27,476 nt of DNA, from assembly GCA_900545405.1 (NCBI GenBank), contig UQYT01000034.1:1-27476 (forward strand), written 5' to 3'. The notes beneath the pieces are model-generated. The model made no database searches. It saw only the letters and a program-made list of their open reading frames with translations, and was not told the origin of the DNA. Below, piece by piece: positions 14,586 through 22,163 of this stretch. Origin of the DNA: an uncultured Eubacteriales bacterium (GTDB lineage: Bacteria > Bacillota > Clostridia > Oscillospirales > Oscillospiraceae). The stretch's first letter is position 1; every line of letters starts with the position of its first letter. Made by a program: the position numbers and the translations under genes.

Positions 14586-15932
14586 ATGGATGAGCTGCTG
14601 GGGAGGCGTGCGCCGCATTCCGCGCAGGCCGAGCAGGCGGTCCTGGGCTCCATGCTCATAGACCCAAACTGCATACCCGAGGTCATTGGAAAAGTGAAGT
14701 CTGCGGACTTCTATATACAGACTAACCGCGAGATATTCGAGACGATGTTCTCGATGTTCTCCTTCGGGCGGACGATAGACCCCGTGACCGTGCTCGGCGA
14801 GCTGAAGGTCAGGGGCGTCTACAAGGAAAACAGCTCGGAGCAGTATCTGGGCGAGCTCATGGAGATCACGCCCACGGCGGCGAACGTCATGGAATACGCG
14901 GCCATAGTTGCGGACCGCGCGCTGCTGCGCGCCCTGGCGCAGGCCGCCGACGAGATCTCCAACATGGTCTACGAGGGCGGCGGCACCGCCGAGAGCATCC
15001 TCGAGGCCGCGGAGCGCAAGATCTTTGCCCTCGGCAAGGACCGCAAGACCGGCGGGCTCGAGCCCGTCGCCACCGTTGTCCAGCGCGTGTACGACGGCAT
15101 CTCCGAGGCCGCGCTCTCCGAGAGCAGCACGCCCGGCATCTCCACCGGCATAAGGGAGCTCGACGGCACCATCCTCGGCATGGGCCCCGGCGACTTCATC
15201 CTCGTCGCGTCCCGCCCCGGCATGGGCAAGACGAGCATCGGCCTGAACATCGCGCTCAGCGCGGCGAAGTCCACGGGCAAGACCGTGGCCGTGTTCTCGC
15301 TGGAGATGACGCGCGAGCAGCTGGTCATGCGCCTGCTCGCCGGCGAGGGCCTGGTGGACAGCAAAAAGCTCCAGACCGGCCGCCTCTCGGACGACGAGTG
15401 GCGCCGCGTCGGCACCGCGGCCGGGGCGCTGAGCGCAACGGACATCCGCATTGACGACAACCCCTCGCTCACCGTCTCGGAGATGAACGCCCAGTGCCGC
15501 CGGCTCAAGAACCTGGGCCTCATCGTAATAGACTACCTCCAGCTCATGCAGTCCGCCGGCAGCGGCAACTCCTGGGCCAACGAGAGCCGCACCCAGGCCG
15601 TGTCGGACATCAGCCGCATGATAAAGATAATGGCCAAGGAGCTCGGCGTGCCCGTGCTCTGCCTGAGCCAGCTCTCGCGCGCCAACGAGTCGCGCCAGAA
15701 CAAGCGCCCCATGCTCTCCGACCTGCGCGAGTCCGGCGCCATAGAGCAGGACGCCGACGTCGTCATGGGCATCTACCGCGAGGGCTACTATAACCAGGAG
15801 TGCGAAAACCCCAACGACGCGGAGCTCATCATCCTCAAGAACCGCCGCGGCCAGACGGGCACGATAAATCTTATGTGGCTGCCGGAGTACACCTCCTTCG
15901 TGGCCGTGGACAGGCGGCATGACGATGACTGA
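14586..15932 (+). CDS. dnaB: Replicative DNA helicase DnaB
   Basis: This hexameric helicase unwinds DNA at the replication fork. The 448-residue protein has the N-terminal primase-interacting domain (about 10-115, starting HSAQAEQAVLGSMLID) and a RecA-like motor. The motor has Walker A at RPGMGKTS (210-217), Walker B in VIDYLQLM (about 315), and the C-terminal DLRESGAIEQDADVV. There is no intein or frameshift. GGGAGG precedes the ATG. Its last 14 bases overlap the first tilS ATG, showing tight coupling to the next gene. Confidence 0.97.
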   Translation: MDELLGRRAPHSAQAEQAVLGSMLIDPNCIPEVIGKVKSADFYIQTNREIFETMFSMFSFGRTIDPVTVLGELKVRGVYKENSSEQYLGELMEITPTAANVMEYAAIVADRALLRALAQAADEISNMVYEGGGTAESILEAAERKIFALGKDRKTGGLEPVATVVQRVYDGISEAALSESSTPGISTGIRELDGTILGMGPGDFILVASRPGMGKTSIGLNIALSAAKSTGKTVAVFSLEMTREQLVMRLLAGEGLVDSKKLQTGRLSDDEWRRVGTAAGALSATDIRIDDNPSLTVSEMNAQCRRLKNLGLIVIDYLQLMQSAGSGNSWANESRTQAVSDISRMIKIMAKELGVPVLCLSQLSRANESRQNKRPMLSDLRESGAIEQDADVVMGIYREGYYNQECENPNDAELIILKNRRGQTGTINLMWLPEYTSFVAVDRRHDDD

Positions 15933-17232
15933 CGGGCTGGATATCTCCCTGCTGCCCCCGGGCGGGGGCGTGCTCTGCGCGGTCTCGGGAGGGGCGGACT
16001 CCGTCTACCTGCTCTGCCGCCTCTGCGAGCTGCGGGAGAGCCTGGGCCTGAGGGTCTGGGCCGCACATTATAATCACTGCCTGCGCGGGGCGGAGTCCGA
16101 CCGGGACGAGGCCTTCGTGCGCGCCCTCTGCGCCGGGCTCGGCGTGGAGGCATATTCCGGCCGCGGCGATGTCGCGGCCTTTGCCCGTGAAAACGGCCTC
16201 GGCACCGAGGACGCGGCGCGCAGGCTGAGGTACGGGTTCCTAGAGCAGACGGCGGACGCCCTGGGCGCGGACGCCATAGCCACGGCGCACACGGCGGACG
16301 ACAATGCCGAGACCATGCTGCTCAACCTCGCGCGCGGCGCGGGACTGCGCGGCCTCTGCGGCATCCCGCCCCGGCGCGGGCGCGTGATAAGGCCCATCCT
16401 GGGCGTGACCCGCGCGGAGATAGACGCATACCTTGAGCTGAAGGGCGTCGGCCACGTGGAGGACAGCACCAACGCGGGCGACGACTACGCGCGCAACCGC
16501 ATCCGCCACCACGCCGTGCCCGCGCTGAGGAGCGTGAACCCGGAGTTTTCCAGGGCCGCCTCCCGCGCCGCGGCGCTGCTGCGCCGGGACGAGGAGTTCC
16601 TGGAGGGCCTGGCGAGGGACTTTGTGCAGGCGCACCCGGCCGGACTGCCCTGCCGGGAGCTCACGGAGCTGCCGCTGCCGGTGTCCTCCCGCGCGCTGCG
16701 CCTCGCGGCGGGCACGCAGCTCTCGGAGACGCACGTCGCCGCGGCGCTGGAACTCGCAAAGGGCGAGGGACTGGGCTTTCTGGACCTGCCCGGGCCGCGC
16801 TTGAAGCGCGAGCAGGGGCGGCTGAGCTTCGGCGCGGCGGCGCCCGAGCACCTGCCCGTGAGGGAGCTCGTCATAGGCGGCGACACTGAGATACCCGAGG
16901 CCGGGGTCATACTGCACAGCGCCCTCACGGTATATTCGGGCGAAATTCACAGTTCATTAAACACTTTTTTCTTTCAATATGAGAATATCTGTGGTACTAT
17001 AACCTGTACGCCGAGAGCGGCGGGCGACAAAATACGGCTCCAGGGCCGCGGGTGCACCAAAAAGCTCTCGGACCTCTTCGCCGAGCGGCACCTCACCCAG
17101 GCCGAACGCGAGCTCGTGCCGGTCATCCGGGACGAGGCCGGGCCGATAGCGGTCTGCGGCTTCGGCGCGGCGGAGCGCGTCAGGCCCGAAAAGGGTCGCA
17201 TGGCGCTCCGCATAGACGTCATCAAAAAATAA
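15919..17232 (+). CDS. tilS: tRNA(Ile)-lysidine synthase
   Basis: TilS attaches lysine to C34 of the CAU-anticodon isoleucine tRNA, so that it reads AUA. The 437-residue product has the PP-loop SGGADS (23-28), AAHYNHCLRG, the HTADDNAETMLLNLARG stretch and NRIRHHAVPAL of the catalytic domain. It ends with the C-terminal TilS domain (RPRAAGD-like TPRAAGDKIRL, then KLSDLF). ATG 15919 and ATG 15925 are both possible. The second has better spacing to the AGGCGG upstream. Both overlap the dnaB stop. A roughly 65-bp AT-rich patch (16936-17003) sits inside the gene and has codon use unlike its surroundings. Confidence 0.95.
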   Translation: MTMTDGLDISLLPPGGGVLCAVSGGADSVYLLCRLCELRESLGLRVWAAHYNHCLRGAESDRDEAFVRALCAGLGVEAYSGRGDVAAFARENGLGTEDAARRLRYGFLEQTADALGADAIATAHTADDNAETMLLNLARGAGLRGLCGIPPRRGRVIRPILGVTRAEIDAYLELKGVGHVEDSTNAGDDYARNRIRHHAVPALRSVNPEFSRAASRAAALLRRDEEFLEGLARDFVQAHPAGLPCRELTELPLPVSSRALRLAAGTQLSETHVAAALELAKGEGLGFLDLPGPRLKREQGRLSFGAAAPEHLPVRELVIGGDTEIPEAGVILHSALTVYSGEIHSSLNTFFFQYENICGTITCTPRAAGDKIRLQGRGCTKKLSDLFAERHLTQAERELVPVIRDEAGPIAVCGFGAAERVRPEKGRMALRIDVIKK

Positions 17233-17257
17233 ACATTTTAGTCGGGGGACAGGTAAA

Positions 17258-17794
17258 ATGAGAGAGGATATGGAGAGAATACTTCTCACCGAGTCGGATA
17301 TCCACGCGAGGGTAGAGGAGCTGGGCAGGCAGATCTCCCACGACTACGCGGGCCGGGAGCCGCTCTTTGTCGGCGTGCTCAAGGGCTGCTTCATCTTCAT
17401 GGCGGACCTCATCCGCAGCGTGGACCTGCACTGCACGATGGACTTCATGGCTGTCTCCTCCTACGGCGACGGGACCACGACCACCGGCGCGGTCAAGATA
17501 AACAAGGACCTCTCCCGCGACATAGCCGGGCAGGACGTCATCATCGTCGAGGACATCCTCGACAGCGGCGTGACGCTCAGCTACCTCAAGCAATACCTCT
17601 CCGTGCGCAAGCCCGCGTCCATCTCCATCGTGACGCTGCTCGACAAGCCCTCCCGCCGCAAGGCGGACATCAGGGCCGACTACGCCGGCTTCGAGGTGGA
17701 GGACGCCTTCGTCGTGGGCTACGGCCTCGACTACGCGGAGAAATACCGCAACCTGCCCTATATCGGCATTCTGAAACCGGAGATTTACGCCTGA
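17258..17794 (+). CDS. hpt: Hypoxanthine phosphoribosyltransferase
   Basis: This purine-salvage enzyme converts hypoxanthine or guanine plus PRPP to IMP or GMP. The 178-residue length is typical. The PRPP-binding motif is VEDILDSGVT (97-106). The flexible-loop SSYGDGTTTTG and the C-terminal VVGYGLDYAEKYRNLPYIG, which contacts the base, are both well conserved. The start at 17258 has GGGGGA/AGGT just upstream. ATG 17270 is too close to its own purine-rich site. It sits between tilS and ftsH, as in Bacillus and many Firmicutes. Confidence 0.96.
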   Translation: MREDMERILLTESDIHARVEELGRQISHDYAGREPLFVGVLKGCFIFMADLIRSVDLHCTMDFMAVSSYGDGTTTTGAVKINKDLSRDIAGQDVIIVEDILDSGVTLSYLKQYLSVRKPASISIVTLLDKPSRRKADIRADYAGFEVEDAFVVGYGLDYAEKYRNLPYIGILKPEIYA

Positions 17795-17840
17795 AAGGCG
17801 GTCTTTATACAGCATAGCACCCGAAGGATGTGAAGATTAG

Positions 17841-19892
17841 TTGAAACCTCAAAGAAACCGGGCCCGTGACCTCGGTTTTTATGTGCTCATCATGATCATT
17901 CTCCTCGCCGTGGTCTACACCATGACCACCCCGAGCACGACTGAGAAGATGATCTATTCCGACGTTGTGGACCTCTTCAACAAAGAGGAGGTAGAGTCCT
18001 TTGTCATAACCGGCTCCGAGATCGTGATAACCAAGCGCGGCGTGGACCCGGCATCTCCGGACGCCACGGTGAGCTACGAGCTCTTCAGCGTGGACTATTT
18101 CCTCTACCAGATGATGGACACCATCGACCAGCAGCACGCGGAGGGGATCATAAAGGACTATGACCTCAAGACGGGCTTTGTGGCCCCGTGGTGGGTCAGC
18201 ATGATCCCGTACCTGCTGCTCATCGGCGGCATGTTCGCGCTCTGGTACTATATGATGAACAAGGCCGGAGGCGGCGGCGCGCCGGGCGTCGGCAAGTTCG
18301 GCAAGGCCCGCACCCGCCTCGGCAGCGAGGAGCAGAAGAAGGTCACGTTTGCCGACGTGGCCGGCTGCGACGAGGAGAAGGCGGAGCTGCAGGAGGTCGT
18401 GAACTTCCTCAAGAACCCGCGCGCGTACACCGAGATGGGCGCACGCATACCCAAGGGCGTGCTGCTCGTCGGCCCTCCGGGCACCGGCAAGACGCTCATA
18501 GCCAAGGCCGTCGCCGGCGAGGCGGGCGTGCAGTTTCTGTCGATATCCGGCTCCGACTTCGTGGAGCTCTATGTCGGCGTCGGCGCCTCCCGCGTGCGCG
18601 ACCTCTTCGACCAGGCCAAGAAGGTGGCCCCGGCCATCATCTTCATAGACGAGATAGACGCCGTCGGCCGCCAGCGCGGCTCCGGCCTCGGCGGCGGACA
18701 CGACGAGCGCGAGCAGACCCTCAACCAGCTGCTCGTCGAGATGGACGGCTTCACGAACAACGAGGGCGTCATCGTAATGGCCGCCACGAACCGTGACGAC
18801 ATCCTCGACAACGCCCTGACCCGCCCCGGCCGCTTCGACCGCCGCGTGTATATCGGCCTGCCCGACATCCGCGGCCGCGAGGCCATACTCAAGGTCCACG
18901 CCAGGGGCAAGCCGCTCGCGGACGATGTGGACCTCAACTCCATTGCCCGCGGCACGCCCGGCTTCTCGGGCGCCGACCTCGAGAACCTGCTCAACGAGGC
19001 CGCGCTCATGGCCGTCTCCAACGGCAAGCGCTTCATCACCTCCTACGAGATCGAGGAGGCCATACGCAAGGTACAGATGGGCCCGGAGAAGAAGAGCAAG
19101 GTCATGAGCGACCGCGCAAAGAAGCTCACCGCCTATCACGAGGGCGGCCACGCCGTCGTGAGCGAGTTCCTCGAGCACACGGACCCCGTGCACTATATCA
19201 CCATCATCCCCCGCGGCCCGAGCGGCGGCGCGACCTATTTCCGCCCGAAGGAGGACCTGGAGAACTTCCACTCCTATTCGGAGCTCTTTGAGAACATCGT
19301 CGTCTCCCTCGGCGGCCGGGTGTCCGAGAAGCTCTTCCTCGACGACATCTCCACCGGCGCCTCCGGCGACATCCAGCAGGCCTCGAACCTCGCGCGCGCC
19401 ATGGTCATGCAGTTCGGCATGAGCGAGAGGCTCGGCCCCATCAGCTACGACTCCTCCGGCCACAGCATCTTCATCGGCCGCGACTTCGGCACGACCAAGA
19501 GCTATTCCGAGGAGACCGCCGCCATCATCGACGAGGAGGTCAAGCACATCTTCGACGAGGCCAGCGCCAAGGCCGAGAGCATCCTCACCGAGCACGCGGA
19601 CATCCTCAAGGGCATAGCCGAGTACCTGCTCGCCAACGAGAGCATGGACGGCGAGGACTTCAGCTACTACTGCCGCCACGGCGAGCTGCCGCCCAAGAAG
19701 GACCCGCCCAAGCCGCGCGACAACACCATAGAGCCCCCGGCAAAGCACATCAGCTACACCTTCGACGAGCCGGCCACCATACCCGCTCCCGAGGAGCCCA
19801 AGCCGGAGACCGAGCCCAAGGCCGAGACCGAGCCCAGGAGCGAGGAGCCCAAGCCGGACACCGAGCCCGGGGAAGGCAAGAGCGAAAAATAA
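17841..19892 (+). CDS. ftsH: ATP-dependent zinc metalloprotease FtsH
   Basis: This membrane-anchored hexameric AAA protease degrades misfolded membrane proteins and regulatory substrates. The 683-residue protein has a first membrane helix (about 13-30), an extracytoplasmic domain (about 35-110) and a second helix (about 115-137). The AAA domain follows, with Walker A GPPGTGKT (211-218), Walker B IFIDEID (267-273) and RPGRFDRR. The zinc site is HEGGH (433-437). The start is TTG. An in-frame stop lies directly before it and the membrane helix follows closely, so no other start fits. The ribosome site is weak, suggesting low translation. The C-terminal ~45 residues form a charged, repetitive tail of EPKPETEPK-like units, probably disordered. 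Confidence 0.97.
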   Translation: MKPQRNRARDLGFYVLIMIILLAVVYTMTTPSTTEKMIYSDVVDLFNKEEVESFVITGSEIVITKRGVDPASPDATVSYELFSVDYFLYQMMDTIDQQHAEGIIKDYDLKTGFVAPWWVSMIPYLLLIGGMFALWYYMMNKAGGGGAPGVGKFGKARTRLGSEEQKKVTFADVAGCDEEKAELQEVVNFLKNPRAYTEMGARIPKGVLLVGPPGTGKTLIAKAVAGEAGVQFLSISGSDFVELYVGVGASRVRDLFDQAKKVAPAIIFIDEIDAVGRQRGSGLGGGHDEREQTLNQLLVEMDGFTNNEGVIVMAATNRDDILDNALTRPGRFDRRVYIGLPDIRGREAILKVHARGKPLADDVDLNSIARGTPGFSGADLENLLNEAALMAVSNGKRFITSYEIEEAIRKVQMGPEKKSKVMSDRAKKLTAYHEGGHAVVSEFLEHTDPVHYITIIPRGPSGGATYFRPKEDLENFHSYSELFENIVVSLGGRVSEKLFLDDISTGASGDIQQASNLARAMVMQFGMSERLGPISYDSSGHSIFIGRDFGTTKSYSEETAAIIDEEVKHIFDEASAKAESILTEHADILKGIAEYLLANESMDGEDFSYYCRHGELPPKKDPPKPRDNTIEPPAKHISYTFDEPATIPAPEEPKPETEPKAETEPRSEEPKPDTEPGEGKSEK

Positions 19893-19895
19893 ACA

Positions 19896-19929
19896 AAAAG
19901 AGGCGGGAGCCGACGCTCCCGTCTCTTTT
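19896..19929. terminator. Bidirectional terminator after ftsH
   Basis: A 15-bp stem (one G-T wobble) runs from AAAAGAG and CGGGAGC through a 4-nt loop to GCTCCCG and CTCTTTT. It starts 4 bp after the ftsH stop codon and its right edge touches the stop of the minus-strand XRE gene, so it can serve both. Confidence 0.92.
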
Positions 19930-20504
19930 CACTTTGATACCTTATTTTTGAGGAACACCGCGAGGACGGCCCCGGCGAGCACCAGCACTATGCCTATGGC
20001 CAGCCAGACCGTCGAGATGGCCGACACGGGGTTGTTCGCCAGCAGGTCGCCGATGGGCGTGTCGACGCCGTTTACGAGCACGGTGGTGCCGGTCAGCCCG
20101 CCGTCTATGTTTATGAGGTTCAGCAGGCCTGACACCGCGAGCTTGGCGATGGCGGCCTGGTATATGAAGTACGCGCCGCACACTGCGAGCAGCACACCGG
20201 CCAGCCAGCACCAGCGCTTCACGCCCCGGCGAAAGGCCTGCGCCCTGGCTGTGCTCCCGGCGCCGTCCGTCCCCCGCCCGGGAGAAGCGGCGGCCGCTTC
20301 CTCGGGTCCGTCCTCGCTGAGCAGCCAGTCCAGGCTCACGCCCAGGGCGTTGGCCAGCGGCAGAAGCTTGCCGGTGTCCGGCACGGACTCGCCGGTCTCC
20401 CACTTGGAAATGGCCTGCCGCGAGACGCCGAGCCGCTCGGCAAGCGCGTCCTGCGAGAGGCCGGCCTTTTTGCGGCAGAGGTATATCTTCTCGTTGAGCT
20501 TCAT
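19929..20504 (-). CDS. XRE-family regulator with two membrane segments
   Basis: This 191-residue protein has an N-terminal helix-turn-helix of the Cro/C1 (XRE) type (about 5-60, GLSQDALAERLGVSRQAISK) followed by WETGESVPDTGKL and a linker. It then has two hydrophobic segments (about 98-118 and 163-186) separated by an extracytoplasmic stretch. The design suggests a membrane-tethered DNA-binding regulator. The signal and target genes are unknown, and its own promoter region and the divergent ychF promoter are the nearest candidates. GGAGG sits 5 nt before the ATG. Such HTH-membrane proteins are common in Clostridia and are poorly characterised. Confidence 0.85.
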   Translation of the reverse strand: MKLNEKIYLCRKKAGLSQDALAERLGVSRQAISKWETGESVPDTGKLLPLANALGVSLDWLLSEDGPEEAAAASPGRGTDGAGSTARAQAFRRGVKRWCWLAGVLLAVCGAYFIYQAAIAKLAVSGLLNLINIDGGLTGTTVLVNGVDTPIGDLLANNPVSAISTVWLAIGIVLVLAGAVLAVFLKNKVSK

Positions 20505-20536
20505 GGCATCCTCCTGTTGTGTTTCATTTCGGCTTT

Positions 20537-20566
20537 AGTGTATCATGCGGCGCGGCCGGGCGGCAA
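20537..20566 (-). promoter_or_regulatory. Possible promoter of the XRE gene
   Basis: On the minus strand, TTGCCG (20561-20566) and TACACT (20537-20542) are 18 bp apart. The match is moderate. Between the two divergent promoters lies a 7-bp hairpin CGCAACC-gcc-GGTTGCG (20587-20603), which could be an operator. Confidence 0.45.
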
Positions 20567-20626
20567 TAGGCCGTGCCTTGCAGTTTCGCAACCGCCGGTT
20601 GCGCTTTCTGCGCGCCAAGAATGCTC

Positions 20627-20655
20627 TTGAGACTGGCATCAGGCTGTGGTATAAT
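20627..20655 (+). promoter_or_regulatory. ychF promoter
   Basis: TTGAGA (20627-20632) is separated by exactly 17 bp from a perfect TATAAT (20650-20655). Transcription would start near 20662, giving a short leader of about 45 nt before ychF. Confidence 0.78.
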
Positions 20656-20706
20656 ACTCCGATGCGAACTGGGAAGCACTCTGTTAAGATAAGGGAGATA
20701 TGATAT

Positions 20707-21801
20707 ATGAAGCTCGGCATAGTGGGTCTGCCCAACGTGGGCAAGAGCACGCTGTTCAACGCCATAACCAACGCGGGCGCGGAGAGCGCCAACTACCCCT
20801 TCTGCACGATAGACCCCAACGTCGGCATGGTCTCCGTGCCGGACGAGAGGCTGGACTTCCTCGCGGAGCTCTATCAGCCTAAGAAATACACCCCGGCGGT
20901 CATCGAGTTCGTGGACATAGCGGGCCTGGTGAAGGGCGCGTCCAAGGGCGAGGGCCTGGGCAACAAATTCCTGGAGAACATACGCCGCACGGACGCGATA
21001 GTCCACGTCGTGCGCTGCTTTGACGACGAGAACATAATCCACGTCGAGGGCGGCGCGGACCCCGCGCGCGACATCGAGATAATCGAGCTCGAGCTCATCA
21101 TGGCCGACATGGAGCTCGTCGAGCGCCGCATAGACAAGGCGAAGAAGGCCGCGAAGGGCGGGGACAAGAAGTTCCTGCACGAGGCCGAGGTGTTCGAGGG
21201 CCTCCTGGCCCACCTGAACGAGGGCAGGAGCGCGCGGAGCTACGACTGCTCCGAAGACGACATGGAGCTCATCTCCACCTGCGACCTGCTGAGCCTCAAG
21301 CCCGTCATCTACGCCGCGAACATGGACGAGGCCGGCATGACCTCGCTCGCCGACAACGCGTACTATAACGCCGTGAAGAAGATAGCCGACGCCGAGGGCG
21401 CCCAGGTGCTGCCCATCTGCGCCAAGATAGAGCAGGAGATAGGCGAGCTGCCCGAGGAGGACAAGGCCATGTTCCTCGAGGAGCTGGGTCTCGCTGAGTC
21501 CGGCCTCGACCGGCTCATCAAGTGCTCCTACGCGCTGCTCGGCCTCATCTCCTTCCTCACCTGCGGGCCGGACGAGTGCCGCGCCTGGACCATCAAAAAG
21601 GGCACCAAGGCTCCCCAGGCCGCGGGCAAGATACACTCCGACTTCGAGCGCGGCTTCATCCGCGCCGAGATCGTCGCCTTCGACGACCTCAAGGCCTGCG
21701 GCAGCATGGCCGCCGCCAAGGAGAAGGGCCTCGTGCGCTCCGAGGGCAAGGACTACGTCATGAAGGACGGCGACGTGACGCTCTTCCGCTTCAACGTTTG
21801 A
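20707..21801 (+). CDS. ychF: Redox-responsive ATPase YchF (Obg-like)
   Basis: YchF belongs to the Obg family of P-loop proteins but prefers ATP, associates with ribosomes and is linked to oxidative-stress responses. The 364-residue length is standard. The P-loop is GLPNVGKS (7-14). NYPFCTIDPNVG and DIAGLVKGASKGEGLGNKFL are the switch regions. An alpha-helical hairpin (about 120-190) is followed by the base-recognition region, where VIYAANMDE takes the place of NKxD, consistent with relaxed nucleotide choice. The C-terminal TGS domain has the family-typical TIKKGTKAPQAAGKIHSDFE. It has its own promoter, a GGGAGA ribosome site and no clear terminator before the thrS leader. Confidence 0.96.
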   Translation: MKLGIVGLPNVGKSTLFNAITNAGAESANYPFCTIDPNVGMVSVPDERLDFLAELYQPKKYTPAVIEFVDIAGLVKGASKGEGLGNKFLENIRRTDAIVHVVRCFDDENIIHVEGGADPARDIEIIELELIMADMELVERRIDKAKKAAKGGDKKFLHEAEVFEGLLAHLNEGRSARSYDCSEDDMELISTCDLLSLKPVIYAANMDEAGMTSLADNAYYNAVKKIADAEGAQVLPICAKIEQEIGELPEEDKAMFLEELGLAESGLDRLIKCSYALLGLISFLTCGPDECRAWTIKKGTKAPQAAGKIHSDFERGFIRAEIVAFDDLKACGSMAAAKEKGLVRSEGKDYVMKDGDVTLFRFNV

Positions 21802-21870
21802 ATTGCGCAAAACACCGGGTTTTTGGGGCGCGATGTGCCAATAACCGGGAGAAATTGGGGAATAACGTCC

Positions 21871-21899
21871 TTGACAGGGACACATAATAGTGCTATTAT
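21871..21899 (+). promoter_or_regulatory. thrS promoter
   Basis: A perfect TTGACA (21871-21876) is separated by 17 bp from TATTAT (21894-21899). The transcript would begin about 21906 and carry the T-box leader. Confidence 0.82.
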
Positions 21900-21905
21900 T
21901 TCGTC

Positions 21906-22150
21906 GGTTAGAGGCAGTGATGGAGGCCGCGCGGGCCGATGATGCCGCTGTGCAGAGAGAGCGTCCTGAGGCTGGAAGGCGCTTCATGCGGCGGACCGCG
22001 CGAAACCGCTCCGGAGCCCGCGTGCCGAAGAAGAGTAAGCGCGCGCGGACAGCGCCCGTTAAAGCGTGCTCAGAGTAAAACTCAGGGTGGAACCGTGTGT
22101 ATCAAAACGCACCCCTGTGCCGCTTAAACGGCGCGGGGGTGTTTTATTTC
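21906..22150 (+). promoter_or_regulatory. Threonine T-box leader of thrS
   Basis: This leader senses uncharged threonine tRNA and allows read-through into thrS. The T-box AGGGTGGAACCGTG is at 22084-22097. The antiterminator can be drawn exactly. AGGG (22084-22087) pairs with CCCT (22113-22116), the 7-nt TGGAACC bulge follows, and GTGTGT (22095-22100) pairs with ACGCAC (22107-22112). The competing terminator is a 12-bp stem (22111-22122 with 22129-22140) followed by GTTTTATTT, and it shares 22111-22116 with the antiterminator. Stem I includes AGAGAG (from 21954) and GGCTGGA. A likely specifier is ACC (Thr) at 22005-22007, just before CTCCGGAG. A second ACC at 21995-21997 is a less likely alternative. 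Confidence 0.93.
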
Positions 22151-22163
22151 AGGAGGAACGACC

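Noticed and set aside
12055..15920. Two very long minus-strand frames opposite gdpP, rplI and dnaB
   Set aside because: They are antisense shadows rich in Val, Leu, His, Gly and Ala with no motifs. The plus-strand genes are clearly real.
21890..22127. Small plus-strand frames before thrS
   Set aside because: They fall within the T-box leader, whose antiterminator and terminator structures explain the sequence.
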